A stretch of 64,000 nucleotides of DNA from Elusimicrobiota bacterium. GTDB lineage: Bacteria; Elusimicrobiota; Elusimicrobia; UBA1565; UBA9628. Location: NCBI GenBank assembly GCA_016182905.1, contig JACPFR010000016.1, positions 23,719-87,718 of the forward strand. The letters run 5' to 3'. The notes under the pieces were generated by a model, which was not told the origin of the DNA, made no database searches, and worked only from the letters and a program-made list of their open reading frames with translations. Both the position numbers and the translations under genes were made by a program. Shown here in pieces: positions 56,810 through 64,000 of this stretch; position 1 is the stretch's first letter; the number at the start of each line of letters is the position of its first letter.

Positions 56810-57808
56810 CTAGTAGCCGGCCTCGGGGTCGACGCGGTTGGCCGGCGGGCACCCCTCGGCGAGGGCGCGGATGTTCGCCACGGCGTCGGCGAGGTGCGGC
56901 AGGCGGCCGGCGTCGAAGCCGGCCCGGTGCGGCGAGAGCACGGCGTTCGGCAGCTCGTGGAAGGGGAAGCGCGGCGAAGGGAACGCCTTCGCGCCGGCCT
57001 TGGGCTGCTCGCGCCACGGGTCCAGCGCCGCGGCGCCGAGCCGTCCGGACTTCAGAGCCTCGAAGAGCGCTCCCTCCTCGATGATCTCGGCGCGGGCGAC
57101 GTTGACGAGGACGGCCGCCGGCTTCAGGAGCGCCAGCCGCCGGGCGTCGAGCAGGCCGGCGGTCGCCTTCGTCAGAGGGGCGGCGACGATCAGCGCGTCG
57201 CACTCGGCGAGCGCGGCGTCGAGGCCCTCGGGGCCCCGCACCTCGGCCCAGGGCGCGGGCTCGGCGCGGCGGCGCGAGGCGACGGCGACCAGCCGCGCGC
57301 CGAAGCCCGACAGCAGGGACGCCGTCGCGCGCGCGATCGCGCCGGCGCCGAGGCAGGCGACGACGCCGCCGGCCAAGGTCCGCGGAGGGCGGAAGTCTCC
57401 GCCGGGGCCGGGACGCATCCAGTCGCCCTCGCGCAGGCGGCGGTCGTGCAGCGGGAGGCCCTTCAGCGCGGCGAGCAGCAGGGCGACGGCGAACTCGGCG
57501 ACGACGGGCGCGGAGCTGTGGGAGTTGCAGACGACGACGCCCCGGCGCGCGAGCAGGGGGAGGTCGAGGCCGTCCACGCCCGTCCACGGGACCTGGAGCA
57601 GGCGGAAGCCTTTCGCCGCGTCGAGTATATCCTCGGACACGGCGCCGCCGAGCAGCACGTCGGCGCCGCGCACGGCGCCGCGCAGGGTCGCGGGGTCGAA
57701 GGCGGCCGGGACGACGAGCTCGGCGCTCGCGCCGAGGCCCTCGCGCAGGAAGGCGAGGTCGGCGGGGAAGAAGGGCTTGAGCGCGACGACGCGCAGGGGG
57801 CGGCTCAC
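56810..57808 (-). CDS. D-2-hydroxyacid dehydrogenase-family protein
   Basis: A 332-residue member of the same superfamily as the 52189 gene but not closely alike. The NAD motif is VACLGAGAIARATASLL, the arginine is in VNVARAEI, and the histidine in LSPHRAG. The usual LDVFEPEP is replaced by ALDPWREQP, so the catalytic glutamate position needs checking. The start is a GTG overlapping the aminotransferase stop codon as GTGA. Its role next to an aminotransferase suggests oxidation of a hydroxy acid to a keto acid for amination (inference). Confidence 0.87.
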   Translation of the reverse strand: MSRPLRVVALKPFFPADLAFLREGLGASAELVVPAAFDPATLRGAVRGADVLLGGAVSEDILDAAKGFRLLQVPWTGVDGLDLPLLARRGVVVCNSHSSAPVVAEFAVALLLAALKGLPLHDRRLREGDWMRPGPGGDFRPPRTLAGGVVACLGAGAIARATASLLSGFGARLVAVASRRRAEPAPWAEVRGPEGLDAALAECDALIVAAPLTKATAGLLDARRLALLKPAAVLVNVARAEIIEEGALFEALKSGRLGAAALDPWREQPKAGAKAFPSPRFPFHELPNAVLSPHRAGFDAGRLPHLADAVANIRALAEGCPPANRVDPEAGY

Positions 57809-58977
57809 GCGGCCGCCTTGCGGGCGACGAACTCCGCGAGCCGGTCGAGGGCCGCCGAGAACGCGTCCTCGGGCACGGCGAGCGACAGGCGGCAGTAGGC
57901 GTCGAAGCCCGCGCCGAAGGACAGGCCGGGCAGGACCGCGACGCCGGTCTCCTCGAGCAGGGCCGCCGCGAAGGCGTCGGAGGCCAGCCGCGCGGCGGAG
58001 ACGTCGACGAAGGCGAAGAAGCCTCCCTCGGGCGAGGAGCCGCGGCAGGCCGGCGTCTCGCGGAGGAAGCGCTCGTAGCGCGCCTTGTTCGTCTTCAGGC
58101 GCGAGACGAAGGCGTCGAGATGGTCGTGGGGCCCCTCGAGCGCGGCGACGGCCGCCTTCTGGATGAAGGTCGCGGTGTGCGTGTTGATCTGCTGATGGAT
58201 CAGGGAGATCTTCTTCGCCAGCGGCGCGGCGGCGTGGGCGTAGCCGATCCGCCAGCCGGTCATCGCGTACGACTTGCTGAAGCCGTTGACGGTGACGACG
58301 CGCTCGCGGATGTCCGCGGCGGCGGCGGGGGAGAACGGGGTCCCGCCGCCGAGCGGGAGCCGCTCGTAGATCTCGTCGGAGACGACGATGAGCTTGGGCC
58401 GGCGCCGGATGAGCGACAGCAGGCCCGCGGCCTCCGCGGCCGAGGGCCGGCGGCCGGTGGGGTTGTTCGGGTAGTTGAGCAGGAGCAGGCGCGTCTTCTC
58501 CCCGACCGCCGCCTCGAGCCGCTCCAGGTCGAGGTCGAAGGCGGGACCGCGCAGGGCGACCTCGACGGCGCGGCAGGACGGCTCGGCGAGCTTGAGGATG
58601 GGCAGGTTGCTGACGTAGCCGGGCGTCAGGTGCACGGCCTCGTCGCCGGGCTCGAGCACGGCGGCGGCGGCGAGGAAGAGCGCGTTCTTGGCGCCGGGCA
58701 CGATGACGACCTCGCCGGCCTCGGCGGCGACGCCGTTGTCGCGGGACAGCTTGCGCGCGACGGCCTCGCGCAGCTCGGGCAGGCCGGCGCCGGCGGAGTA
58801 GGTGGTGAAGCCGTCCCGCAGCGCCTTGGCCGCGGCATCGACGACGTGCGGAGGCGTCGGGAAATCGGGCTCGCCGAGGCCGAGCGAGACGATGGGGCGT
58901 CCCGCTCGGCGCAGCTCCGCGACCTTCGCGGCCCAGGCCAAGGTCGGCGAGGCGCCGACGGCGGCGTCGATCTTCAT
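57805..58977 (-). CDS. Class I/II PLP-dependent aminotransferase
   Basis: A 390-residue fold-type I aminotransferase related to aspartate aminotransferases: IVSLGLGEPDFPTPPHVVDAA, YSAGAGLPELREAVARKL, LLLNYPNNPTGRRPSAAEAA, VVSDEIYERL, and the PLP lysine in NGFSKSYAMTGWRIGYAHA. Substrate cannot be told. Its position between NeuC-like and hydroxyacid dehydrogenase genes favours a sugar-acid or amino-acid side-chain role rather than central metabolism. It is coupled by ATGA to the epimerase gene. Confidence 0.92.
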   Translation of the reverse strand: MKIDAAVGASPTLAWAAKVAELRRAGRPIVSLGLGEPDFPTPPHVVDAAAKALRDGFTTYSAGAGLPELREAVARKLSRDNGVAAEAGEVVIVPGAKNALFLAAAAVLEPGDEAVHLTPGYVSNLPILKLAEPSCRAVEVALRGPAFDLDLERLEAAVGEKTRLLLLNYPNNPTGRRPSAAEAAGLLSLIRRRPKLIVVSDEIYERLPLGGGTPFSPAAAADIRERVVTVNGFSKSYAMTGWRIGYAHAAAPLAKKISLIHQQINTHTATFIQKAAVAALEGPHDHLDAFVSRLKTNKARYERFLRETPACRGSSPEGGFFAFVDVSAARLASDAFAAALLEETGVAVLPGLSFGAGFDAYCRLSLAVPEDAFSAALDRLAEFVARKAAA

Positions 58978-60140
58978 CGCGTCCCCCGGGGATCGTAGAA
59001 AGGCTTGCGGACGACGCCGGGGCCGAGCGGGAGGGTCGCCAGCGCGCGCGCGATGCGCGGCACGGCGCGCCCGTCTCCGTACGGGTTGCGGGCCTTGCGC
59101 GCGCGGGCCCGGAAGGCCGGGGTCAGCGCGCGCGCGACGGCGCGGGCGACGGCGGGAGCCGTGGCCGCGCAGTCGATCACGTTGGCCGCCTTGAGCATGC
59201 CGTCCTGGCGCCCGCCCGCGTTGACGGCCGGAAGGCCGAGGGAGGGCGCGTCGGTGATCCCCGCGGAGGAGTTCCCGACGAGGGCCTCCGAATGCCGGAG
59301 CAGGTCGAGGAACAGCGCGCGCGGCAGGGAGCGCAGCAGGCGCGCGCCGCGCTTCGCGGCGAAGGACTTGAGCACGGCCGCGATCTCCCCGCTGCCGGCC
59401 TCGGCGCCGGGGTAGGTCAGGACGAGGTCGAGGCCGGAGCGCGCGGCGCCGCCCAGGACCTCGGCGGCGGCGCGGCCCGCGGGGACCGCGGACAGCGTCT
59501 CCGGGTGCACGGCGACGACGAGGTAGCGGCCGAGCCCCGTCAGGCCGCAGGCGCGCAAGGTCGCCGCCCGGGAGGACGCCTTCGTCGAGACGATCTCGTC
59601 GACGAGGGGCGAGCCGTAGGTGAACACGCGCGCCGGGAGCTCGCCCATGCGCAGCAGGCGGCGGCGGAACTCCTCGTTGTGCGTGAAGTGGTAGTGGCTG
59701 AGCTTGGTCACCGCGTGGCGGATGGACTCGTCGATGACGCCCACGGTGGTCTTGCCGCCGGAGATGTGGGCCACGGGGACGCGGTGGGCCAGCGCCGCCG
59801 TCGCCGCGCCGAGGGTCTCGTAGCGGTCGCCGATGAGCACGAGCAGGTCGGGCGCGGAGCGCGCGAAGACGCGGGAGAAGCCGTCGACGGCCCGTGCCGT
59901 GGCGCGGGCCACGGCGCGCGCGTCGAGGCGTCCGCCGTCCAGTATGGGCACGAGCGCCGCCGGGCGGAAGCCGTCGCGCCGGATCTCGCGGACGGTGGAG
60001 CCGAACTCGGGGCGCAGGTGGGCGCCGGTGACGAGCAGGCGCAGCTCCACGCGCCGGTCCCTCGCCAGCAGGCGCAGGAGGGGACGCAGGATGCCGTACT
60101 CGGCCCGGCTGCCCGTGACGACGGCGATGGCGCGTTTCAC
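58974..60140 (-). CDS. NeuC-type hydrolysing UDP-GlcNAc 2-epimerase
   Basis: A 388-residue GT-B-like enzyme: IAVVTGSRAEYGILRPLLRLL, DLLVLIGDRYETLGAATAALAHRVPVAHISGGKTTVGVIDESIRHAVTKLSHYHF, and LVGNSSAGITDAPSLGLPAVNAGGRQDGM. It should convert a UDP-HexNAc to a 2-epimer and UDP, the first step to nonulosonic acids in NeuC-type pathways. It is the first gene of the 55754-60140 unit. The start is a GTG with TATAAT ending eight bases before it. NeuB and NeuA are not adjacent. Confidence 0.9.
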   Translation of the reverse strand: MKRAIAVVTGSRAEYGILRPLLRLLARDRRVELRLLVTGAHLRPEFGSTVREIRRDGFRPAALVPILDGGRLDARAVARATARAVDGFSRVFARSAPDLLVLIGDRYETLGAATAALAHRVPVAHISGGKTTVGVIDESIRHAVTKLSHYHFTHNEEFRRRLLRMGELPARVFTYGSPLVDEIVSTKASSRAATLRACGLTGLGRYLVVAVHPETLSAVPAGRAAAEVLGGAARSGLDLVLTYPGAEAGSGEIAAVLKSFAAKRGARLLRSLPRALFLDLLRHSEALVGNSSAGITDAPSLGLPAVNAGGRQDGMLKAANVIDCAATAPAVARAVARALTPAFRARARKARNPYGDGRAVPRIARALATLPLGPGVVRKPFYDPRGTR

Positions 60141-60148
60141 GACGGCTG

Positions 60149-60154
60149 ATTATA
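60149..60154 (-). promoter_or_regulatory. -10 element of the NeuC-like operon
   Basis: A consensus TATAAT on the minus strand, eight bases before the GTG at 60140; leader of about two bases. Confidence 0.55.
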
Positions 60155-60187
60155 CGTATTTCCCGTCGGGGGAGGGTCCGCCTATTT

Positions 60188-60196
60188 TGGTATAAT
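60188..60196 (+). promoter_or_regulatory. Extended -10 promoter of the radical SAM gene
   Basis: TGG-TATAAT (hexamer 60191-60196) ends exactly six bases before the ATG at 60203, so the message should be leaderless. No -35 is visible in the G-rich sequence upstream. Confidence 0.65.
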
Positions 60197-60202
60197 GAGA
60201 CG

Positions 60203-62149
60203 ATGGCCCGCCCCGCCCAGCCCCGCATCGTCTTCTGCACGACGCCCATCCGCCCGGTCCCGACCGACTACCCGCCCGTGGGCAGCCTGTCGGTGATCAG
60301 CGCGCTCCAGAGGGCGGGCTTCACGGGCGTCGAGTTCTACAACATCGACCTGACGCGGCCGTCCTTCGACGAGGCCGTCGCGCACATCGTCGAGCGCCGC
60401 CCCGACATCCTCGCCGTCAGCGCGGTCGTCTCCACGGCCTACGAGTACACGAAGAAGCTCACCTTGGCCGTCAAGAGCCGCCTGCCGGGCGTCACCATCC
60501 TGCTCGGCGGCAACATGGGCACCTCCGCCGAGATCCTCCTCAACCGCACCGGCGTCGACTTCATCTGCACCGGCGAGGGCGAGCGCACGGCCGTCGACTT
60601 CGTCCGCGCCTGGGTCCAGGACCCGTCCCGGGACGAGTACGGCTACGTCAAAGGCCTCTCCTACCTCGACTCCAAGGGTGCGATCGTCGTCACGCCCTAC
60701 GCCGAGGCCCTCAAGGCCGAGGAGCTCTACGAGATCGACTGGACGATCATGGAGAAGCTCGACCAGCTCGACTACTTCATCACGCCCGCCGCGAAGTCCG
60801 GCAAGCTCGCCGTCACCGACCGCGAGGACCCGCGCATCATGGAGATCAAGCGCCTGGGCAAGCGCACGGTGATGCTCAACACCTGCAAGGGCTGCGTCGC
60901 GCGCTGCACCTTCTGCCACCGCTGGGACAAGGGCATCCGCTACATCCCGGTGCCGGTGCTGATGCAGCGCCTCGACGACCTGATCGCCCGCTACAACGTG
61001 GGCTTCGTGCGCATGGGCGACGAGAACTTCGGCACCGACAAGCGCTGGCTCGGGGAGTTCTGCGCCGAGGTCAAGAAGCGCGGGGTCCTGTGGCGCGTCG
61101 GCGGCATGCGCGTCAACTGCATCGACCCGGAGTGGATCGACCGCATGAAGGACGCCGGCTGCGTGACGATCTTCTACGGCATGGAGAGCGGCAGCCAGAA
61201 GATGCTCGACGTGATGGAGAAGAAGACCACCGCCGAGCAGAACCGCAACGCGATGAAGTGGATGGTCGAGAAGTCCGTCAGCACCACCATCCAGCTCATC
61301 GTGGGCATGCCCGGCGAATGCCACGAGACCATCGCCGAGACCGCCGACTTCCTCGCCTACTCCGCGACGCTCTCCCCCGATTGGGACCCGAACAACGTCA
61401 GCGTCAACTTCGCGCAGGCGCTGCCGGGCACCCCGCTCTACGAGGCCGGGCGCAGCCGCGGCCTCATCGGCCGCTCGCTCGACGACGAGGAGGCCTACCT
61501 GATCAAGATCTCCGATCGCGACGCGCGCGACGGCGAGACGGCGATCAACTTCACCGGCTTCCCGCGCCTGACGCTCGAGCGCTGGCACTACGACCTGCAG
61601 AGCGTCGGCCGCTTCGCCTTCATCAAGAAGTTCGGCCCGGACGCCTACCGCCGCATCCTGGCCAAGTCCGCCCTGTTCGAGGAGCCCCGCCAGGACGGCA
61701 AGCCCGGCGACTCCGGCTACTTCGCCGCGCCCGCCCGGCTCGTCGAGGGCGGCGGCAAGACCGACAAGGAGGCCGTCCTCGAGAGCAGCGCGACGGCCGA
61801 CACCTTGCACGCGCACAAGGACCGCGCGCGGTTCCGGCTCGACGACTACCCCTCGATCCTCCGCCTGGTCCGGATGCGGAAGTTCTTCCTGATCCCGATC
61901 CTCCATCCGGAGCCGTTCATGCGCCTGCGCGTGCTCAGCACGATGATCGTCTTCCTCAACGCCGTGCGCAAGTACGGCCCCGCGACGGCGCCGTCGCTCA
62001 TCGTCGAGTACGCGCTCTGGAAGGCGAAGACTTTGCTGGCCGGTCCGACGAAGCCTGCGGCCTTCGATTCGCTGCGCAAGACCGTGGCCGAAGCGGGTCC
62101 GCTCCCCGGCGACACGCCGGCGATGGCCGCGCTCCGCGCCGGCCGCTGA
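60203..62149 (+). CDS. Radical SAM protein with N-terminal B12-binding-like domain
   Basis: A 648-residue protein. Residues about 1-140 resemble the cobalamin-binding-like Rossmann domain (VGSLSVISALQRAGFTGVEFYNIDL, ILLGGNMGTSAEILLN), but the DxHxxG cobalamin motif is not seen. The radical SAM motif is C231-x3-C235-x2-C238 in CVARCTFC, with an extra C228. Downstream are VTIFYGMESGSQKMLDVMEKKTT and IQLIVGMPGECHETIAETADFL, typical of this superfamily. The C-terminal 200 residues are variable. The substrate is unknown; glycan or lipid modification is plausible from the divergent NeuC-like neighbour. Confidence 0.88.
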   Translation: MARPAQPRIVFCTTPIRPVPTDYPPVGSLSVISALQRAGFTGVEFYNIDLTRPSFDEAVAHIVERRPDILAVSAVVSTAYEYTKKLTLAVKSRLPGVTILLGGNMGTSAEILLNRTGVDFICTGEGERTAVDFVRAWVQDPSRDEYGYVKGLSYLDSKGAIVVTPYAEALKAEELYEIDWTIMEKLDQLDYFITPAAKSGKLAVTDREDPRIMEIKRLGKRTVMLNTCKGCVARCTFCHRWDKGIRYIPVPVLMQRLDDLIARYNVGFVRMGDENFGTDKRWLGEFCAEVKKRGVLWRVGGMRVNCIDPEWIDRMKDAGCVTIFYGMESGSQKMLDVMEKKTTAEQNRNAMKWMVEKSVSTTIQLIVGMPGECHETIAETADFLAYSATLSPDWDPNNVSVNFAQALPGTPLYEAGRSRGLIGRSLDDEEAYLIKISDRDARDGETAINFTGFPRLTLERWHYDLQSVGRFAFIKKFGPDAYRRILAKSALFEEPRQDGKPGDSGYFAAPARLVEGGGKTDKEAVLESSATADTLHAHKDRARFRLDDYPSILRLVRMRKFFLIPILHPEPFMRLRVLSTMIVFLNAVRKYGPATAPSLIVEYALWKAKTLLAGPTKPAAFDSLRKTVAEAGPLPGDTPAMAALRAGR

Positions 62150-62156
62150 GCCTCCC

Positions 62157-62160
62157 CTAG
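62157..62160. repeat. CTAG target-site repeat, left side of the IS
   Basis: CTAG lies directly outside the left inverted repeat and recurs at 63997-64000 outside the right one, consistent with a four-base target duplication at a palindromic site. Confidence 0.65.
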
Positions 62161-62200
62161 GAACGTGAGCAAGTAGTCGGATTTAAAGGCTTCAACGGCA

Positions 62201-62266
62201 TTGCCCCCCAACGGAATGGCCGCCCCCGCGGGGGGCGGCCAGGATCGTCGCCTTCGGCGCCGATCT
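62201..62266 (+). repeat. Left subterminal 66-base perfect inverted repeat of the IS
   Basis: Identical, in reverse complement, to 63890-63955. Each copy contains its own hairpin (GGCCGCCCCC and GGGGGCGGCC around GCG). This copy ends at the transposase stop codon and could terminate its transcription. Confidence 0.9.
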
Positions 62267-63798
62267 TAAATGTACTGCAGCATCGGCGCATCGTAAAGCG
62301 CCGTTCGTCCAATCCAAAGCCGCAATAAATGAACGCAGCGGCCCGCTTGGGCCCAGAAGCGTCCCCAGGGCCCCGCCCTGCGCCTCATCGTCGCCGCTAT
62401 CTTCTTGACGTTGAAGGCGGCACACACCAAGTTCCATTCGCTTCCGGTGTTCGCATGGCCCCGGTAGAAGAAGCGTCGAAATCCCATCCCGACTTGAATC
62501 TGCCCGAACACCGGCTCGACCGTGCATTTGCGCCTACGGTAGACGTCTCGATTGCCCGGCTCCGTCATGATCCGCTGCAACTCGCGCTTAGCGAATTGGC
62601 TTGGATAAACTCTTAGGGCCGCCCGGCCGTCCTTGAGCTTTTCATGGCCACAGGCGCAGGTCACCACCGCCTTGCTGTGATAGCTGCGCCGTCCATCCTT
62701 GGGATTCTCTTGGCGGAACTCGAAGACCTGACCGTGCGGGCAGGTGAAGCGGTCCTGCTCGCTATCATAAGTCATCGTGTTTATCTTGCTCGCCGATGAC
62801 TCCTTGCCTTCCCGCCCCGTCGCGCATACGGGCACGACTTCGTGGTCGCGGCAGCTATCAAGCGTGCCCTTGTTGGCGTAGCCCGCGTCGGCGACCAACT
62901 TCTCGGGAGCCGCGCCCAAATCCCGCTCCATATTCTCCAGCGCGGGCTTGACCGCGCTCGCGTCCTGCACCGAATCCTCAAGGTGGTTCTCGACGATGAT
63001 CTGGCTGTCCATGTCGACGGCGGCCTGGGCGTTGTAGATGTAGCGCGCGCCCTCGCCGGGCTTGGCGTGGCAGCGCGCGTCGTGATCCGCGAATGATATC
63101 TGCTTCTTCGGGTCGATCTCCTCACCGGGGTGATCGCGGCCTTCGCGCTCCTCAAGCGCCGCTTTCGCCTCTTCGATCCTGGCCAGACGATCCTCCCGCC
63201 GCGACAGCTCCTTCGACAGACGGTAACCGTCGTCGTCCGAGCCGTGCGTCTTGTCTTCGCTCGCGTCCGTCGCCTCCGCCCGCTTGATCAGCCCCTCGAT
63301 CTCGGCCTTGAGCTTGCGTTCCTCCTCGATCATCCGCCCATAACTCATCGCCTTGTGCTTCGAGGTATCCGCGTCGATCTTGCAGCCGTCCAGCGCCACC
63401 GCCCCCAAGCGTGCCAGTCCCAGTTCCTTCGCAAGCTTGACTGTCTGTACGAACACGCTCTTCATGTCCGAACGGTGCCGCCGTCGGAACTCGATGAACG
63501 TCTTGAACGCGGGCGTCTCCATCCCGGCCAGGAACTTGAACGCCAGGTTCTCCTGGCTGGCGCGCTGCAGTTTTCGAGAACTGAAGACGCCCGCCGTGAA
63601 TCCATAGAGGATCACCTTCACCATCATCCGCGGGTGGTACGCGGGCTGTCCCAGGTTGCCGTAGCGGTTCTCAAGGCGTGACAAATCCAGCCGATCAACG
63701 ATGTCGTTGATCACGTGCGCCGGATGATCTTGGTCCAGGAACTCGCTCAACGAAGGCGGCAGCAGGAACGCTTGCTTCTGGTCGTAGGGTCGGAACAT
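62266..63798 (-). CDS. IS1182-family DDE transposase
   Basis: A 510-residue transposase. The N-terminal part has the family sequence MFRPYDQKQAFLLPPSLSEF...HPRMMVKVILYGFTAGVFSSRKLQ. Likely DDE residues are the D in VALDGCKIDAD, the D in LVADAGYANKG, and the E in CTVEPVFGQIQ. A Lys/Glu-rich insert of about 80 residues and a Cys-rich segment (CPHG, CACGHE) lie between. ATG at 63798 is preferred; an in-frame TTG two codons upstream is the alternative. TAGGCT (63805-63810) ends six bases before the ATG. Frame and catalytic motifs are intact, so it is probably functional. Confidence 0.93.
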   Translation of the reverse strand: MFRPYDQKQAFLLPPSLSEFLDQDHPAHVINDIVDRLDLSRLENRYGNLGQPAYHPRMMVKVILYGFTAGVFSSRKLQRASQENLAFKFLAGMETPAFKTFIEFRRRHRSDMKSVFVQTVKLAKELGLARLGAVALDGCKIDADTSKHKAMSYGRMIEEERKLKAEIEGLIKRAEATDASEDKTHGSDDDGYRLSKELSRREDRLARIEEAKAALEEREGRDHPGEEIDPKKQISFADHDARCHAKPGEGARYIYNAQAAVDMDSQIIVENHLEDSVQDASAVKPALENMERDLGAAPEKLVADAGYANKGTLDSCRDHEVVPVCATGREGKESSASKINTMTYDSEQDRFTCPHGQVFEFRQENPKDGRRSYHSKAVVTCACGHEKLKDGRAALRVYPSQFAKRELQRIMTEPGNRDVYRRRKCTVEPVFGQIQVGMGFRRFFYRGHANTGSEWNLVCAAFNVKKIAATMRRRAGPWGRFWAQAGRCVHLLRLWIGRTALYDAPMLQYI

Positions 63799-63889
63799 GA
63801 ACAAAGCCTACGGAATTCCTCGTCGACGGACAAACGCGTCCCCGACGGAGAAATGGCGTGCGAACCCAATCGGTGAGCAGCCCTTTCTC

Positions 63890-63955
63890 AGATCGGCGCC
63901 GAAGGCGACGATCCTGGCCGCCCCCCGCGGGGGCGGCCATTCCGTTGGGGGGCAA
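63890..63955 (-). repeat. Right subterminal 66-base perfect inverted repeat of the IS
   Basis: Reverse complement of 62201-62266 with no mismatch that I can find. It lies about 80 bases upstream of the transposase promoter, where its internal hairpin could block transcription entering from outside. Confidence 0.9.
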
Positions 63956-63996
63956 ATGCCGCTGCAGTGTGGCGGCCCGACTAATTGCTCAGGCTC

Positions 63997-64000
63997 CTAG
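63997..64000. repeat. CTAG target-site repeat, right side of the IS
   Basis: The last four bases of the window; they match the CTAG at 62157-62160. Confidence 0.6.

Larger units (their letters stand above)
62161..63996 (-). mobile_element. IS1182-like insertion sequence, complete (1836 bp)
   Basis: Terminal inverted repeats of 20 bases (62161-62180 and 63977-63996) match at 17 positions. CTAG repeats flank both ends. The single transposase gene is on the minus strand. About 40 bases inside each end lies a perfect 66-base inverted repeat. The element begins 11 bases after the stop codon of the radical SAM gene, so that gene is intact. The coding region looks less G+C-rich than its neighbours, consistent with recent arrival. 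The window stops exactly at the outer CTAG. Confidence 0.85.

Noticed and set aside
62201..63955. The 66-base perfect inverted repeats as the true ends of the IS
   Set aside because: No direct repeat flanks them, whereas a further inverted match (17 of 20) lies outside and is bordered by CTAG on both sides.
1..64000. tRNA, rRNA, CRISPR arrays, prophage or restriction-modification genes
   Set aside because: I looked for cloverleaf-like short genes, regularly spaced repeats and the typical protein families and found none.

Overview
The window is about 68% G+C and densely coded. It looks like a chromosomal segment of a Gram-negative, outer-membrane-bearing bacterium: it has an outer-membrane barrel protein with a C-terminal aromatic residue, lipoprotein signals, a CMP-Kdo synthetase-like enzyme, and O-antigen ligase, flippase and priming glycosyltransferase genes. 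The small exported proteins with Ala/Pro-rich N-termini, the SprA-like giant protein and the overall style suggest Elusimicrobiota or a neighbouring lineage. That placement is inference, because the window holds no rRNA or other marker. I see no tRNA, rRNA, CRISPR array or replication origin, and no gene-free stretch longer than 300 bases.

Layout. 1-1710: an argR-argG operon (minus strand) with tandem ARG boxes over the argR promoter and start. 1800-5878: a secreted Cys-rich protein, a compact topoisomerase I, and an ArsR-type regulator divergent from a small membrane protein and a DUF1275 permease-like protein. 5879-8672: an ECF sigma factor, zinc-finger anti-sigma factor and O-antigen-ligase/TPR operon. 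8828-14316: exported proteins, namely a secreted nucleotidyltransferase-fold protein, a Pro-rich anchored peptide, a helical-repeat protein, a C39-like cysteine peptidase and a lipoprotein. 14412-19600: a YgiQ radical SAM protein, esterase and methyltransferase operon, an NmrA-like reductase and a helical-repeat protein. 19620-26791: an operon of a SprA-like giant outer-membrane protein, a CpaB/RcpC-like lipoprotein and a DUF3047 protein, behind a strong promoter with a structured leader. 26817-60140: about 33 kb of surface-polysaccharide genes, nearly all on the minus strand. 60203-62149: a radical SAM protein. 62157-64000: a complete IS1182-like element flanked by CTAG direct repeats, ending exactly at the window edge.

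The polysaccharide locus carries what is needed to prime (WbaP-type transferase), extend (several GT2, GT4 and GT-C enzymes), flip (a glycosyltransferase fused to a Wzx-type flippase), polymerise or ligate (Wzy_C protein) and decorate (acetyl-, methyl- and FemAB-like transferases, deacetylase) a glycan. Its distal part (47734-60140) adds a sugar-acid pathway: NeuC-like epimerase, aminotransferase, two hydroxyacid dehydrogenases, ATP-grasp ligase, KpsF-like isomerase, KdsB-like cytidylyltransferase, alcohol dehydrogenase and epimerase. No KdsA/NeuB-type condensing enzyme is visible.

Two expression features run through the window. Operon-first genes very often have a -10 hexamer ending 5-11 bases before the start codon, often preceded by TGn, with no Shine-Dalgarno sequence, which predicts leaderless or nearly leaderless mRNAs. 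Downstream genes are joined by ATGA, GTGA, TTGA or TAATG overlaps, which predicts translational coupling.
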